From NCBI RefSeq assembly GCF_020532805.1, contig NZ_MQTQ01000022.1, forward strand, positions 4,822-48,910: a stretch of 44,089 nucleotides of DNA, given 5' to 3'. Positions 33,369 through 40,640 of this stretch are shown one piece after another. The notes under the pieces are model-generated. The model saw only the letters and a program-made list of their open reading frames with translations, was not told where the DNA came from and made no database searches. The translations under genes and the position numbers were made by a program. Numbering within the stretch: the stretch's first letter is position 1; every line of letters begins with the position of its first letter. The DNA is from Arthrobacter sp. SO5. GTDB taxonomy: Bacteria; Actinomycetota; Actinomycetes; Actinomycetales; Micrococcaceae.

Positions 33369-35297
33369 ATGTCTGAAACCACCACCAACACCGCGGTAGC
33401 CACTGCATCGCGCAGTGACCTGCGCAACGTCGCGATCGTGGCCCACGTTGACCACGGCAAGACCACCCTGGTCGACGCCATGCTCAAGCAGACCAACTCC
33501 TTTGCCGCGCACAACCACCTCGAGGACCGGGTCATGGACTCCGGCGACCTGGAACGCGAAAAAGGCATCACCATCCTGGCCAAGAACACCACCGTGGCCT
33601 ACAACGGACCGTCCTCCAAGGGCGAGACCATCACCATCAACGTGATTGACACCCCCGGCCACGCCGACTTCGGTGGCGAGGTTGAGCGCGGCCTGTCCAT
33701 GGTCGACGGCGTCGTCCTCCTCGTTGACGCTTCCGAGGGCCCGCTGCCCCAGACCCGCTTCGTGCTGCGCAAGGCCCTGGCCGCGCACCTGCCGGTCATC
33801 CTCCTGGTCAACAAGACCGACCGCCCCGACGCGCGGATCGAAGAAGTCGTGCACGAGTCCATGGACCTGCTTCTGGGCCTGGCCTCCGACCTCGCCGACG
33901 AAGTCCCGGACCTCGACCTGGACAAGATCCTGAACGTCCCGGTCGTCTACGCTGCAGCCAAGGTGGGACGTGCTTCCCTCGAACAGCCCGCCGACGGCTC
34001 CGCGCCGGATAACGAGGACCTGGAACCGTTGTTCCAGGCCATCATCGAGCACATCCCGGCGCCGACGTACAACCCGAACGGTGTCCTCCAGGCCCACGTC
34101 ACCAACCTGGACGCGTCCCCGTTCCTGGGCCGTCTCGCGCTGCTGCGCATCTACAACGGCACCCTGCGCAAGGGCCAGACCGTCGCCTGGGCGCGTGCCA
34201 ACGGTGAAATGAAGAACGTCAAGATCACCGAACTGCTGGCCACCAAGGCCCTGGACCGTGTTCCGGCCGAGTCCGCCGGACCCGGCGAGATCGTCGCCGT
34301 CGCCGGTATCGAGGACATCACCATCGGTGAGACCCTGACCGACGTCGACAACCCGCAGCCGCTGCCGCTGATCACCGTCGACGATCCGGCCATCTCCATG
34401 ACCATCGGTATCAACACCTCGCCGCTGGCCGGCCGCGTCAAGGGTGCCAAGGTCACGGCCCGCCAGGTCAAGGACCGCCTCGACAAGGAACTGATCGGTA
34501 ACGTCTCCATCAAGGTGCTCCCCACGGAGCGCCCCGACGCCTGGGAAGTCCAGGGACGTGGCGAGCTGGCGCTGGCCATCCTCGTCGAGCAGATGCGCCG
34601 TGAAGGTTTCGAGCTGACCGTCGGCAAGCCGCAGGTTGTCACCAAGACCGTCGACGGCAAGATCCACGAGCCGATGGAACACATGACCATCGACGTGCCG
34701 GAAGAGTACCTGGGCGCCGTCACGCAGCTTATGGCTGCCCGCAAGGGCCGGATGACCAACATGGCCAACCACGGCACCGGCTGGTGCCGCATGGAGTTCA
34801 TCGTTCCGGCCCGTGGCCTGATCGGTTTCCGCACCAAGTTCCTCACGGACACCCGCGGTGCCGGCATCGCGGCTTCCATCTCCGAGGGCTACGAGCCCTG
34901 GGCAGGTCCGATTGAGTACCGTACCAACGGTTCGATGATCGCGGACCGCGCCGGTGTTGTGACGCCGTTCGCCATGATCAACCTGCAGGAGCGTGGCTCC
35001 TTCTTCGTCAGGCCCACCTCGGAGGTCTACGAAGGCCAGATCGTCGGCGAGAACTCCCGCGCCGACGACATGGATGTCAACATCACCAAGGAAAAGAAGC
35101 TCACCAACATGCGTGCCGCTTCCTCGGACACCTTCGAGAACCTGACGCCCCCGCGCGACCTGACCCTCGAAGAGTCCCTCGAATTCGCCCGCGAAGACGA
35201 GTGCGTTGAGGTCACCCCGGAGTCCATCCGTATCCGGAAGCTCATCCTGGACGTCAACCAGCGCGCCAAGTCCAACCGGGCCCGCGCCAAGTCCTAG
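33369..35297 (+). CDS. typA: Translational GTPase TypA/BipA
   Basis: BipA is an EF-G-like ribosome-binding GTPase involved in stress and low-temperature 50S assembly. The 642-aa protein has G1 AHVDHGKT (25-32), G2 in the EREKGITI switch, G3 DTPGHADFGG, G4 NKTDRPDA, then domain II, the EF-G-like domains III/V and the BipA-specific C-terminal domain (GRMTNMANHGTGWCRMEFIVPARGL in two parts). The upstream leader of about 270 bp is shared with the divergent SGNH gene. The Shine-Dalgarno is weak. A TATAGG-like -10 lies near 33269, but the promoter is uncertain. Confidence 0.96.
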   Translation: MSETTTNTAVATASRSDLRNVAIVAHVDHGKTTLVDAMLKQTNSFAAHNHLEDRVMDSGDLEREKGITILAKNTTVAYNGPSSKGETITINVIDTPGHADFGGEVERGLSMVDGVVLLVDASEGPLPQTRFVLRKALAAHLPVILLVNKTDRPDARIEEVVHESMDLLLGLASDLADEVPDLDLDKILNVPVVYAAAKVGRASLEQPADGSAPDNEDLEPLFQAIIEHIPAPTYNPNGVLQAHVTNLDASPFLGRLALLRIYNGTLRKGQTVAWARANGEMKNVKITELLATKALDRVPAESAGPGEIVAVAGIEDITIGETLTDVDNPQPLPLITVDDPAISMTIGINTSPLAGRVKGAKVTARQVKDRLDKELIGNVSIKVLPTERPDAWEVQGRGELALAILVEQMRREGFELTVGKPQVVTKTVDGKIHEPMEHMTIDVPEEYLGAVTQLMAARKGRMTNMANHGTGWCRMEFIVPARGLIGFRTKFLTDTRGAGIAASISEGYEPWAGPIEYRTNGSMIADRAGVVTPFAMINLQERGSFFVRPTSEVYEGQIVGENSRADDMDVNITKEKKLTNMRAASSDTFENLTPPRDLTLEESLEFAREDECVEVTPESIRIRKLILDVNQRAKSNRARAKS

Positions 35298-35331
35298 TTC
35301 CGGCGATCACCGCTGAAACAACGGATCCGTT

Positions 35332-35709
35332 GTGACCAAGAGAGCTGCCGGTATGGCAGGCGGCATCGCCGCCGCCGTGCCGGCAGCTCTTTTTGCTGCC
35401 CTCGCAGGTACGGCACTGCACCGGCAGGATGTGCTGCTGGCCGGCGTCGCGCTTCCCTGGGGGGCCCTGGCAGCGTTGCTGCTGCTCGGTGCTGTGGAGC
35501 TGTGGCTGGGCGCTGCCTTCCGATCGGTCATTCCGACGGCGGCTTGCGGCGCGCTCTGCTACGCGCTGACCGGCTGGTGGTCCACCCTGGGGAACGGCAA
35601 GCGCCTGGTCATCGGGGACGCCGCCGGCAACATCTGGATCTTCGGCATCGCGGCGGTCACCGTAGCCATGTTGGCGTGGTGCCGGCGCTACCGGGCGCGT
35701 CAAGGGTAG
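35332..35709 (+). CDS. Small actinobacterial membrane protein (DUF6113-like)
   Basis: The 125-aa protein has about four membrane segments (roughly residues 8-27, 35-56, 62-82 and 100-117). The second half, with ITRY-free loops and NGKRLVIGDAAGNIWIFGIA, resembles small actinobacterial membrane proteins catalogued as DUF6113; this is from memory and tentative. The start is GTG 35332, 34 bp after typA on the same strand, so it may be read through from typA. No function can be given. Its stop is 22 bp before the first motif of the GGACATGTCC array. Confidence 0.6.
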   Translation: MTKRAAGMAGGIAAAVPAALFAALAGTALHRQDVLLAGVALPWGALAALLLLGAVELWLGAAFRSVIPTAACGALCYALTGWWSTLGNGKRLVIGDAAGNIWIFGIAAVTVAMLAWCRRYRARQG

Positions 35710-35731
35710 GGCCCGGTGCCCGGCCACAGCT

Positions 35732-35989
35732 GGACATGTCCCCCGGTAGCGGCCGGGATTGGACATATTGGCTACATGTCCGCTGGTCACGGTCAGGGGA
35801 GGGCATGTCCGGCCCCATCCAGCCTCCACCCCGCGGGACATGCCCATTCTTCCAGGCAGCGGGTGAGCGCAAAGGCACTATGTCCATCCGCTGACCCCTC
35901 CGGGGGACATGCCCAGCCTTGACCGCAGAGCATGTCCAACGCTGATCTCAGAGCATGTCCCAAGCCCGTCCGGAACGGGGGGCATGCTC
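35732..35989. repeat. Left GGACATGTCC-motif array
   Basis: Ten motif cores occur in 258 bp: GGACATGTCC 35732, GGACAT 35761 paired with ATGTCC 35776, GGGCATGTCC 35801, GGACATGCCC 35836, ATGTCC 35880, GGACATGCCC 35905, GAGCATGTCC 35928 and 35951, and GGGCATGCTC 35980. Core-to-core spacings are 29, 11, 29, 35, 40, 29, 23, 23 and 29 bp. No real gene is visible here; short open frames simply translate the repeats. The first four sites (35732-35810) recur with identical spacing at 36962-37040. Confidence 0.88.
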
Positions 35990-36038
35990 TTTTGCACATA
36001 GGGGTTCACGGCGCTGTCGCTACCTCTTGATTTGGCCC

Positions 36039-36048
36039 CATGATGTCC
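36039..36048 (+). promoter_or_regulatory. Promoter of the DUF559 gene with embedded motif half-site
   Basis: CATGAT (36039-36044) is a fair -10 hexamer ending 6 nt before the ATG, the leaderless layout used elsewhere in the window. The overlapping ATGTCC (36043-36048) is a half-site of the flanking arrays, so whatever binds the arrays could also control this gene. Confidence 0.4.
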
Positions 36049-36050
36049 GC

Positions 36051-36860
36051 ATGGTCAATGTCACTGAAGTTCTTTCGCATTACGACGGCGTCGCCCGCGC
36101 CAAACATCTTGCTGCTGCGGGCGTCTCAGACTTCCAGCTGAAGTCGGCCCTGGCCTCGGGTGCAGTCTCCCGGGTGGCCCGCGGCGTCTACGCGGTCTCT
36201 GGCGCCGACGCCGGGCTCATCGCCATCCGGTCGCTGCCGGCCGAGCCTGCATGTGCCACGGCGGCGCAATTTCAGGGCCTCTGGGTTCTTGAACCGCCCG
36301 GGAAACCTCACATTGCGGTGCCCCACAGCCGCCGATATCCAGGATTCGTTTGCCACCGGTCCGCTGCGCCGCCCACCCTGCTGGACACTGTCGTGAAGAG
36401 CCTGCGATGCCTGCCGGACCTGCACGGTCTGGTCATTGCCGAGTCAGCCGTCGCCGTCAAAGGCCTGCCACTGTCCGCTCTGCGGCAGCGCCTGGCCGGC
36501 CGCAATGACATGAGGTCGCGCCGGATGGTGGCCAGGATCGTGCCGCAATCGCAGTCCATCATCGAGTGCATGGCCCGGTACTGGCTGCGTAGAGCGGGTT
36601 TCCATGTGGAGTCCCAGGTCAACGTCCCCGGAATGGGCCACATTGATCTCATGGTCGACGGCAGGCTTGGCATTGAGACGGACGGTGCGGGCTTCCATAT
36701 GGACCGGACAAGCTTCGAGGAGGACCGGCGTCGCTGGAACGTAGCAACCAGGCGCGGCATCCCGACCCTCGTCGTCAGCTATTCGTTACTTCTGAACCGG
36801 CCCGAGGAGTTTATCGCCATGGTCCGCGAGGCACTGAACAAACTGTCCGTCCCCGCGTAG
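36051..36860 (+). CDS. AbiEi-like winged-helix plus DUF559 (Vsr-like PD-(D/E)XK) domain protein
   Basis: The 269-aa protein has two parts. Residues 1-50 resemble the N-terminal wHTH of AbiEi-type antitoxins (YDGVARAKHLAAAGVS followed by GAVSRVARGVYAV). Residues about 165-265 form a DUF559 domain related to Vsr and PD-(D/E)XK nucleases: E172 (SIIECMARYWL), D199 in HIDLMVDG, E209/D211 in GIETDG, and H216 with FEEDRRRW. All the acidic positions expected of an active nuclease fold are present. Such proteins are numerous in actinobacteria; DNA cleavage has generally not been shown. Motif arrays flank it on both sides. The start ATG has no ribosome site, but a leaderless -10 fits. Confidence 0.85.
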   Translation: MVNVTEVLSHYDGVARAKHLAAAGVSDFQLKSALASGAVSRVARGVYAVSGADAGLIAIRSLPAEPACATAAQFQGLWVLEPPGKPHIAVPHSRRYPGFVCHRSAAPPTLLDTVVKSLRCLPDLHGLVIAESAVAVKGLPLSALRQRLAGRNDMRSRRMVARIVPQSQSIIECMARYWLRRAGFHVESQVNVPGMGHIDLMVDGRLGIETDGAGFHMDRTSFEEDRRRWNVATRRGIPTLVVSYSLLLNRPEEFIAMVREALNKLSVPA

Positions 36861-36864
36861 CTCT

Positions 36865-37040
36865 GGACATGCACTCCGGAGTTCGCGTCCTGCCCGCCTG
36901 GAATGTCCCGCGTGAACGGCCCCCCGCTGGACATGCCCAGCGTTCGCCCGCCAAACCTCGGGGACATGTCCAACGCGCGCGGCCGGGAATGGACATGGTG
37001 GCTAAATGTCCATTGGCCACGTTTAGGGGAGGGCATGTCC
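36865..37040. repeat. Right GGACATGTCC-motif array
   Basis: Seven motif cores occur in 176 bp: GGACATGCAC 36865, GGAATGTCC 36900, GGACATGCCC 36929, GGACATGTCC 36962, GGACAT 36991 paired with ATGTCC 37006, and GGGCATGTCC 37031. Core spacings are 34, 30, 33, 29, 11 and 29 bp. The array starts right after the DUF559 stop and ends inside the 3' end of the minus-strand gene at 37023. The last four sites copy the first four of the left array in the same order and orientation. Confidence 0.88.
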
Positions 37041-37274
37041 GGCCGGCCCGCGGCGCGGCGGTGCGGGCGGGACCTGTTTCGCGGCCACCACGAGGGCCAG
37101 CGGGATCACCACGTCGGAGCGCCGGGTGCGGACGGTGCATCCGCCGTCGGACTGGTTCACGAGTTCGCCCAGGGCGTCCGTCAGTCCGCCCTCGATCCGG
37201 TACCTGACGACGACGCGGGTGCCGAGCGCGGCGGCGGAGAGGAACTGTTGGGGCGCGGGCAGATCGGAGGTCAC
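37023..37274 (-). CDS. SH3-like small protein related to the N-terminus of actinobacterial GNAT proteins
   Basis: The 83-aa protein carries a compact beta-rich domain, GTRVVVRYRIEGGLTDALGE then GCTVRTRRSDVVIPLALVV. It resembles the N-terminal SH3-like part of actinobacterial acetyltransferases of the Rv0428c type (RVVVRYR...DALGEL...TVRTRRG), but no acetyltransferase domain follows. It is either a stand-alone domain or a truncated one. Its last codons (PAGHALP) are encoded by the outermost motif of the right array (37031-37040), so the repeat has probably replaced the original 3' end. The GTG start at 37274 sits 6 nt after a TAGTAT hexamer: leaderless. Confidence 0.65.
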   Translation of the reverse strand: MTSDLPAPQQFLSAAALGTRVVVRYRIEGGLTDALGELVNQSDGGCTVRTRRSDVVIPLALVVAAKQVPPAPPRRGPAGHALP

Positions 37275-37279
37275 GTCTT

Positions 37280-37324
37280 CATACTAGGACGACGCATACT
37301 AGGACGGCGCATACTGGGAGCGCA
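37280..37324 (-). promoter_or_regulatory. Triplicated 15-bp unit carrying -10 boxes
   Basis: The unit CATACTAGGACGACG (plus strand) occurs at 37280-37294, 37295-37309 with one change, and in a diverged form from 37310. On the minus strand each of the first two units presents TAGTAT, and the third CAGTAT. The proximal TAGTAT (37281-37286) is exactly 6 nt before the GTG start at 37274, so the -10 region has been duplicated in tandem. Confidence 0.6.
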
Positions 37325-37469
37325 TGCTCGACGGACGCGGCCCGTGTGACGCCCGGCTAGGTTCGCGGGAACAGGCTGGGAGATAATAGGCTCGGAAGTC
37401 AGTAGTCCGGCGCTCAGGCCGGGAACATTGTCCGGCAGGCCGCCGGAACCAACGTGGAGAGGTCTGGAC

Positions 37470-37796
37470 GTGACGTACGTAATCGCGCAGCCGTGTGTAG
37501 ATGTCAAAGACAAGGCATGTATTGAAGAGTGCCCGGTCGACTGCATCTATGAGGGTGAGCGTTCCCTGTACATCCACCCGGACGAGTGCGTGGACTGCGG
37601 TGCCTGCGAGCCCGTGTGCCCCGTCGAGGCCATTTACTACGAGGATGACACTCCGGAGGAATGGGCCGACTACTACAAGGCGAACGTTGAGTTCTTTGAC
37701 GTCCTGGGATCCCCGGGCGGCGCCGCGAAGGTAGGCAACACCCACACGGACCACCCCATGATCGCCGCCCTGCCGCCGCAGAACCAAGACAACTAA
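37470..37796 (+). CDS. fdxA: Seven-iron ferredoxin ([3Fe-4S][4Fe-4S])
   Basis: This small soluble electron carrier is 108 aa. Cysteines C9, C17 and C50 fit the [3Fe-4S] site and C21, C40, C43 and C46 the [4Fe-4S] site; C25 is the usual extra cysteine. The motifs CIEECPVDC and CVDCGACEPVC are plain. The GTG start at 37470 has a GGAGAGG site upstream and gives the family N-terminus MTYVIAQPCVD. It is followed after 13 bp by dapC, a gene order common in actinobacteria, so the two are cotranscribed. The redox partner is unknown. Confidence 0.95.
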   Translation: MTYVIAQPCVDVKDKACIEECPVDCIYEGERSLYIHPDECVDCGACEPVCPVEAIYYEDDTPEEWADYYKANVEFFDVLGSPGGAAKVGNTHTDHPMIAALPPQNQDN

Positions 37797-37809
37797 GGCG
37801 GGCGTCCCG

Positions 37810-38958
37810 GTGACATCTGCGCTGCGCAGCTTCGGCCTCAGCCTGCCCGACTACCCGTGGGAGGCACTGGCGCCGTACCTTGCCAGGGCGGCGGAGCACC
37901 CCGGGGGAGCGGTAAACCTCTCGATCGGCACGCCGGTTGACCCCACCCCGTCCGTGATTCAGGAAGCGTTGAAGGCCGCGGCCAACGCCCCCGGCTACCC
38001 GACGGTCCACGGGACGCCGGCCCTCCGCGAAGCCGTGGCCGCGTGGTTTGACCGCCGCCGCGGCGTGCCCGGGCTGGATCCGCAGCATGTGATGCCCACG
38101 GTCGGGTCCAAGGAACTGGTGGCGTGGCTGCCGTTCCTGCTGGGCCTCAAGCCGGGCGACGTCGTCGTCCGGCCTGCCGTTGCATATCCCACGTACGACA
38201 TCGGCGCCACGTTCGCCGGCGCCGAACAGATCGCCGCGGACGATCTTGACGAGCTCGACGCCGCGACCCGGAGCCGGGTTCGGCTGGTCTGGGTCAATTC
38301 ACCGGCCAACCCGACCGGCACCGTCCGGGACATCGCCTCGCTGAGGCGCATCGTCGGGCAGGCCCGTGAGCTCGGCGCCGCCGTCGCCTCGGACGAGTGC
38401 TACGCCGAACTCGGCTGGGGGGAGTGGGATGTCCAGCGCGGCGGAGCGCCGATTCCCAGCATCCTGGACCCGCAGGTCTCGGCAGGCTCGCACGAGGGAC
38501 TCCTGGCCGTGTATTCGCTGAGCAAGCAGTCCAACCTGGCCGGCTACCGGGCCGCCTTCGTGGCCGGCGATCCTGCCCTGATGGCGAATCTCGTCAACAG
38601 CCGCAAGCACGCCGGCATGATCGTGCCGTACCCGGTCCAGGAGGCCATGCGGGTAGCCCTCGGCGACGACGCCCACGTCCAGGCGCAGAAGGATCTCTAC
38701 CGCGGCCGCCGCGAACGGATCGTGCCGGCCCTGGAGGACTTCGGCCTGAAGATCCACGAATCCCGGGCCGGACTCTACCTCTGGGCCACCGCGGGCGAAG
38801 CCACCTGGGAGACCGTGGGCCGGCTCGCTGAGCGAGGGATCGTCGTCGGCCCTGGAGTCTTCTACGGCGACGCCGGCAACGGATTCATCCGGGTCGCGCT
38901 GACCGCGAGCGATGACCGGATCGACGCTGCGGCCGCACGGCTGGCTACCGGGCCGTAA
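37810..38958 (+). CDS. dapC: Succinyldiaminopimelate transaminase
   Basis: DapC transfers an amino group from glutamate in the succinylase branch of lysine/diaminopimelate synthesis. This 382-aa fold-type I aminotransferase has GTPVDPTPSVIQEAL near the N-terminus, NSPANPTG for PLP ring contact, SDECYAELGW, and the Schiff-base lysine K239 in YSLSKQSNLAGYR; the C-terminal substrate arginine is in GFIRVALT. The actinobacterial fdxA-dapC order and the presence of dapD in the same window support DapC over other class I aminotransferases. The start is GTG 37810, 13 bp after fdxA. Confidence 0.9.
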   Translation: MTSALRSFGLSLPDYPWEALAPYLARAAEHPGGAVNLSIGTPVDPTPSVIQEALKAAANAPGYPTVHGTPALREAVAAWFDRRRGVPGLDPQHVMPTVGSKELVAWLPFLLGLKPGDVVVRPAVAYPTYDIGATFAGAEQIAADDLDELDAATRSRVRLVWVNSPANPTGTVRDIASLRRIVGQARELGAAVASDECYAELGWGEWDVQRGGAPIPSILDPQVSAGSHEGLLAVYSLSKQSNLAGYRAAFVAGDPALMANLVNSRKHAGMIVPYPVQEAMRVALGDDAHVQAQKDLYRGRRERIVPALEDFGLKIHESRAGLYLWATAGEATWETVGRLAERGIVVGPGVFYGDAGNGFIRVALTASDDRIDAAAARLATGP

Positions 38959-38967
38959 CAATACTGT

Positions 38968-38993
38968 GAAACGTGCCACAAGTGGTGCGTTTC
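38968..38993. promoter_or_regulatory. Palindrome after dapC / upstream of gltA
   Basis: GAAACGTGCCAC-AA-GTGGTGCGTTTC is a 12-bp inverted repeat; the two mismatches would be G-U pairs in RNA. It starts 9 bp after dapC, about 195 bp before gltA. It may terminate dapC or act as an operator for gltA. No T-run follows. Confidence 0.4.
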
Positions 38994-39186
38994 GGGTAGT
39001 CCCGGACAGCCTTGGATTAGTGCCACCCGCAATCTGCCGGTAGTTTTTAACTGACTATCAATGGTGGCTTTCCACAAGAAGTCAGGCCGGCCTTTGGAAC
39101 ATCCGGAAGTACGGGTTCCGTGGGAGGCTTCACCAGAAGTTGGACCAGCTTTCGACAGAGGCCCCGACGCCTCAAGAGGAGACTCC

Positions 39187-40470
39187 ATGACCGAGACCAA
39201 CAGCGCGACCCTGAGCTATGCCGGCGGCGAGCTCGAACTGCCCCGCATTAAGGTTGTAGAAGGAAACGAAGGCTACGACGTTTCGAAGCTGCTGAAGCAG
39301 ACCGGCGCCGTCGCGTTTGATCCCGGCTTCATGAACACCGCGGCAACCACCTCCGCAATCACCTACATCGACGGTGACGCCGGAATCCTGCGCTACCGCG
39401 GCTACCCGATCGAACAGCTCGCCAAACACTCCAGCTTCCTGGAAGTTTCCTACCTGCTGATCTACGGCAACCTGCCGACCCCCGCCGAGCTGGAGGCCTT
39501 TGACCAGCGGATCCGCCACCACACCCTGCTGCACGAAGAGCTCAAGGGTTTCTTCAGCGGCTTCCCTCGTGACGCCCACCCGATGCCCGTGCTGTCCTCG
39601 GCCGTCTCCGCGCTCTCGACCTTCTACCAAGACTCGCTGGATCCGTTCAACGCCGAGCAGGTCGAAGTCTCCACGTACCGGCTGCTGGCCAAGATGCCGG
39701 TCATCGCTGCCTACGCCCTGAAGAAGAGCGTCGGCCAGCCCATGCTGTACCCGGACAACTCCCACAACCTCGTGGAGAACTTCCTGCGCCTGAGTTTCGG
39801 ACTCCCGGCGGAGCACTACGAGGTGGACCCTGTTGTCGCGAAGGCGCTGGACCTCCTGCTCATCCTGCACGCGGACCACGAACAGAACTGTTCCACGTCC
39901 ACCGTCCGCCTGGTGGGTTCCTCCAACGCCAACCTCTTCGCCTCCGTGTCCGCCGGAATCAACGCCCTCTTCGGTCCGGCCCACGGCGGCGCCAACGAGG
40001 CGGTGCTTAAGATGCTTCGCCAAATCCAGGCAGACGGCACCAGGCCCGAGGACTACATGGAGAAGGTCAAGAACAAGGAAGACGGCGTCCGTCTCATGGG
40101 CTTCGGGCACCGGGTCTACAAGAACTATGACCCGCGCGCCAAGATCGTCAAGGCCACGGCCCACGAGATCCTCGGCAAGCTCGGCGGCAACGACGAACTG
40201 CTGGATATCGCCATGCGGCTGGAGGAGAAGGCGCTGAACGATGACTACTTCATCCAGCGCAAGCTCTACCCCAACGTGGACTTCTACACCGGCCTGATCT
40301 ACAAGGCCATGGGCTTCCCCGAGAAGATGTTCACCGTGCTCTTCGCGATCGGCCGCCTGCCGGGCTGGATTGCCCAGTGGCGCGAAATGATCAGCGATCC
40401 CAACACCAAGATCGGCCGCCCGCGGCAGCTCTACATCGGCGAGCCGGAGCGCAACTACCCTTCCGTCTAA
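39187..40470 (+). CDS. gltA: Citrate synthase (type II)
   Basis: Citrate synthase condenses acetyl-CoA and oxaloacetate at the entry of the TCA cycle. The 427-aa protein has the expected length for the hexameric type II enzyme. Catalytic residues are His266 (FGPAHGGANEAV), His308 (GFGHRVYKNYDPRA) and Asp365 (NVDFYTGLIY). The start at 39187 follows AGAGGAG and gives the family N-terminus; the frame is open further upstream but is not protein-like there. A 228-bp leader with a palindrome precedes it, and a very long hairpin follows. Monocistronic. Confidence 0.96.
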   Translation: MTETNSATLSYAGGELELPRIKVVEGNEGYDVSKLLKQTGAVAFDPGFMNTAATTSAITYIDGDAGILRYRGYPIEQLAKHSSFLEVSYLLIYGNLPTPAELEAFDQRIRHHTLLHEELKGFFSGFPRDAHPMPVLSSAVSALSTFYQDSLDPFNAEQVEVSTYRLLAKMPVIAAYALKKSVGQPMLYPDNSHNLVENFLRLSFGLPAEHYEVDPVVAKALDLLLILHADHEQNCSTSTVRLVGSSNANLFASVSAGINALFGPAHGGANEAVLKMLRQIQADGTRPEDYMEKVKNKEDGVRLMGFGHRVYKNYDPRAKIVKATAHEILGKLGGNDELLDIAMRLEEKALNDDYFIQRKLYPNVDFYTGLIYKAMGFPEKMFTVLFAIGRLPGWIAQWREMISDPNTKIGRPRQLYIGEPERNYPSV

Positions 40471-40484
40471 TCCGCGAGGACCAT

Positions 40485-40544
40485 GGCACAACGACGCCGG
40501 CCGCGCACCCTTCAGCTTGGGTGCGCGGCCGGCGTCGTTGTGCC
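40485..40544 (+). terminator. Long perfect hairpin after gltA
   Basis: A perfect 26-bp stem (40485-40510 with 40519-40544) encloses an 8-nt loop, 14 bp past the gltA stop. There is no T-tract, but such a structure should stop transcription or protect the gltA mRNA 3' end. Confidence 0.7.
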
Positions 40545-40553
40545 GTCAGCCGC

Positions 40554-40600
40554 CGTTGCGCCCCTGCGCCGTTGCGCCCCTGCGCCGGTGCGCCGGTGCG
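40554..40600 (+). repeat. Short tandem repeats between gltA and the TetR gene
   Basis: CGTTGCGCCCCTGCGC occurs twice in tandem (40554-40569 and 40570-40585), followed by two 8-bp CGGTGCGC-like units. It is non-coding and lies in the 170-bp gap, just after the gltA hairpin. Confidence 0.65.
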
Positions 40601-40640
40601 TCCCGCCGTCGTGCAGGCACATCCGTGCTAAAAAGGACCA

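Noticed and set aside
32274..34772. One 832-codon minus-strand gene spanning the SGNH gene and typA
   Set aside because: Only the last 274 codons carry a signal peptide and SGNH motifs. The rest is the antisense shadow of the highly biased typA gene.
35716..35999. Small coding frames on both strands within the left motif array
   Set aside because: Their translations only reiterate the repeat (GHA, CPP and similar), they lack ribosome sites, and both strands and several frames are open at once.
35732..37040. CRISPR array
   Set aside because: The repeats are 6-10-bp palindromes with irregular 11-40-bp spacing, partly shared spacers and no cas genes.
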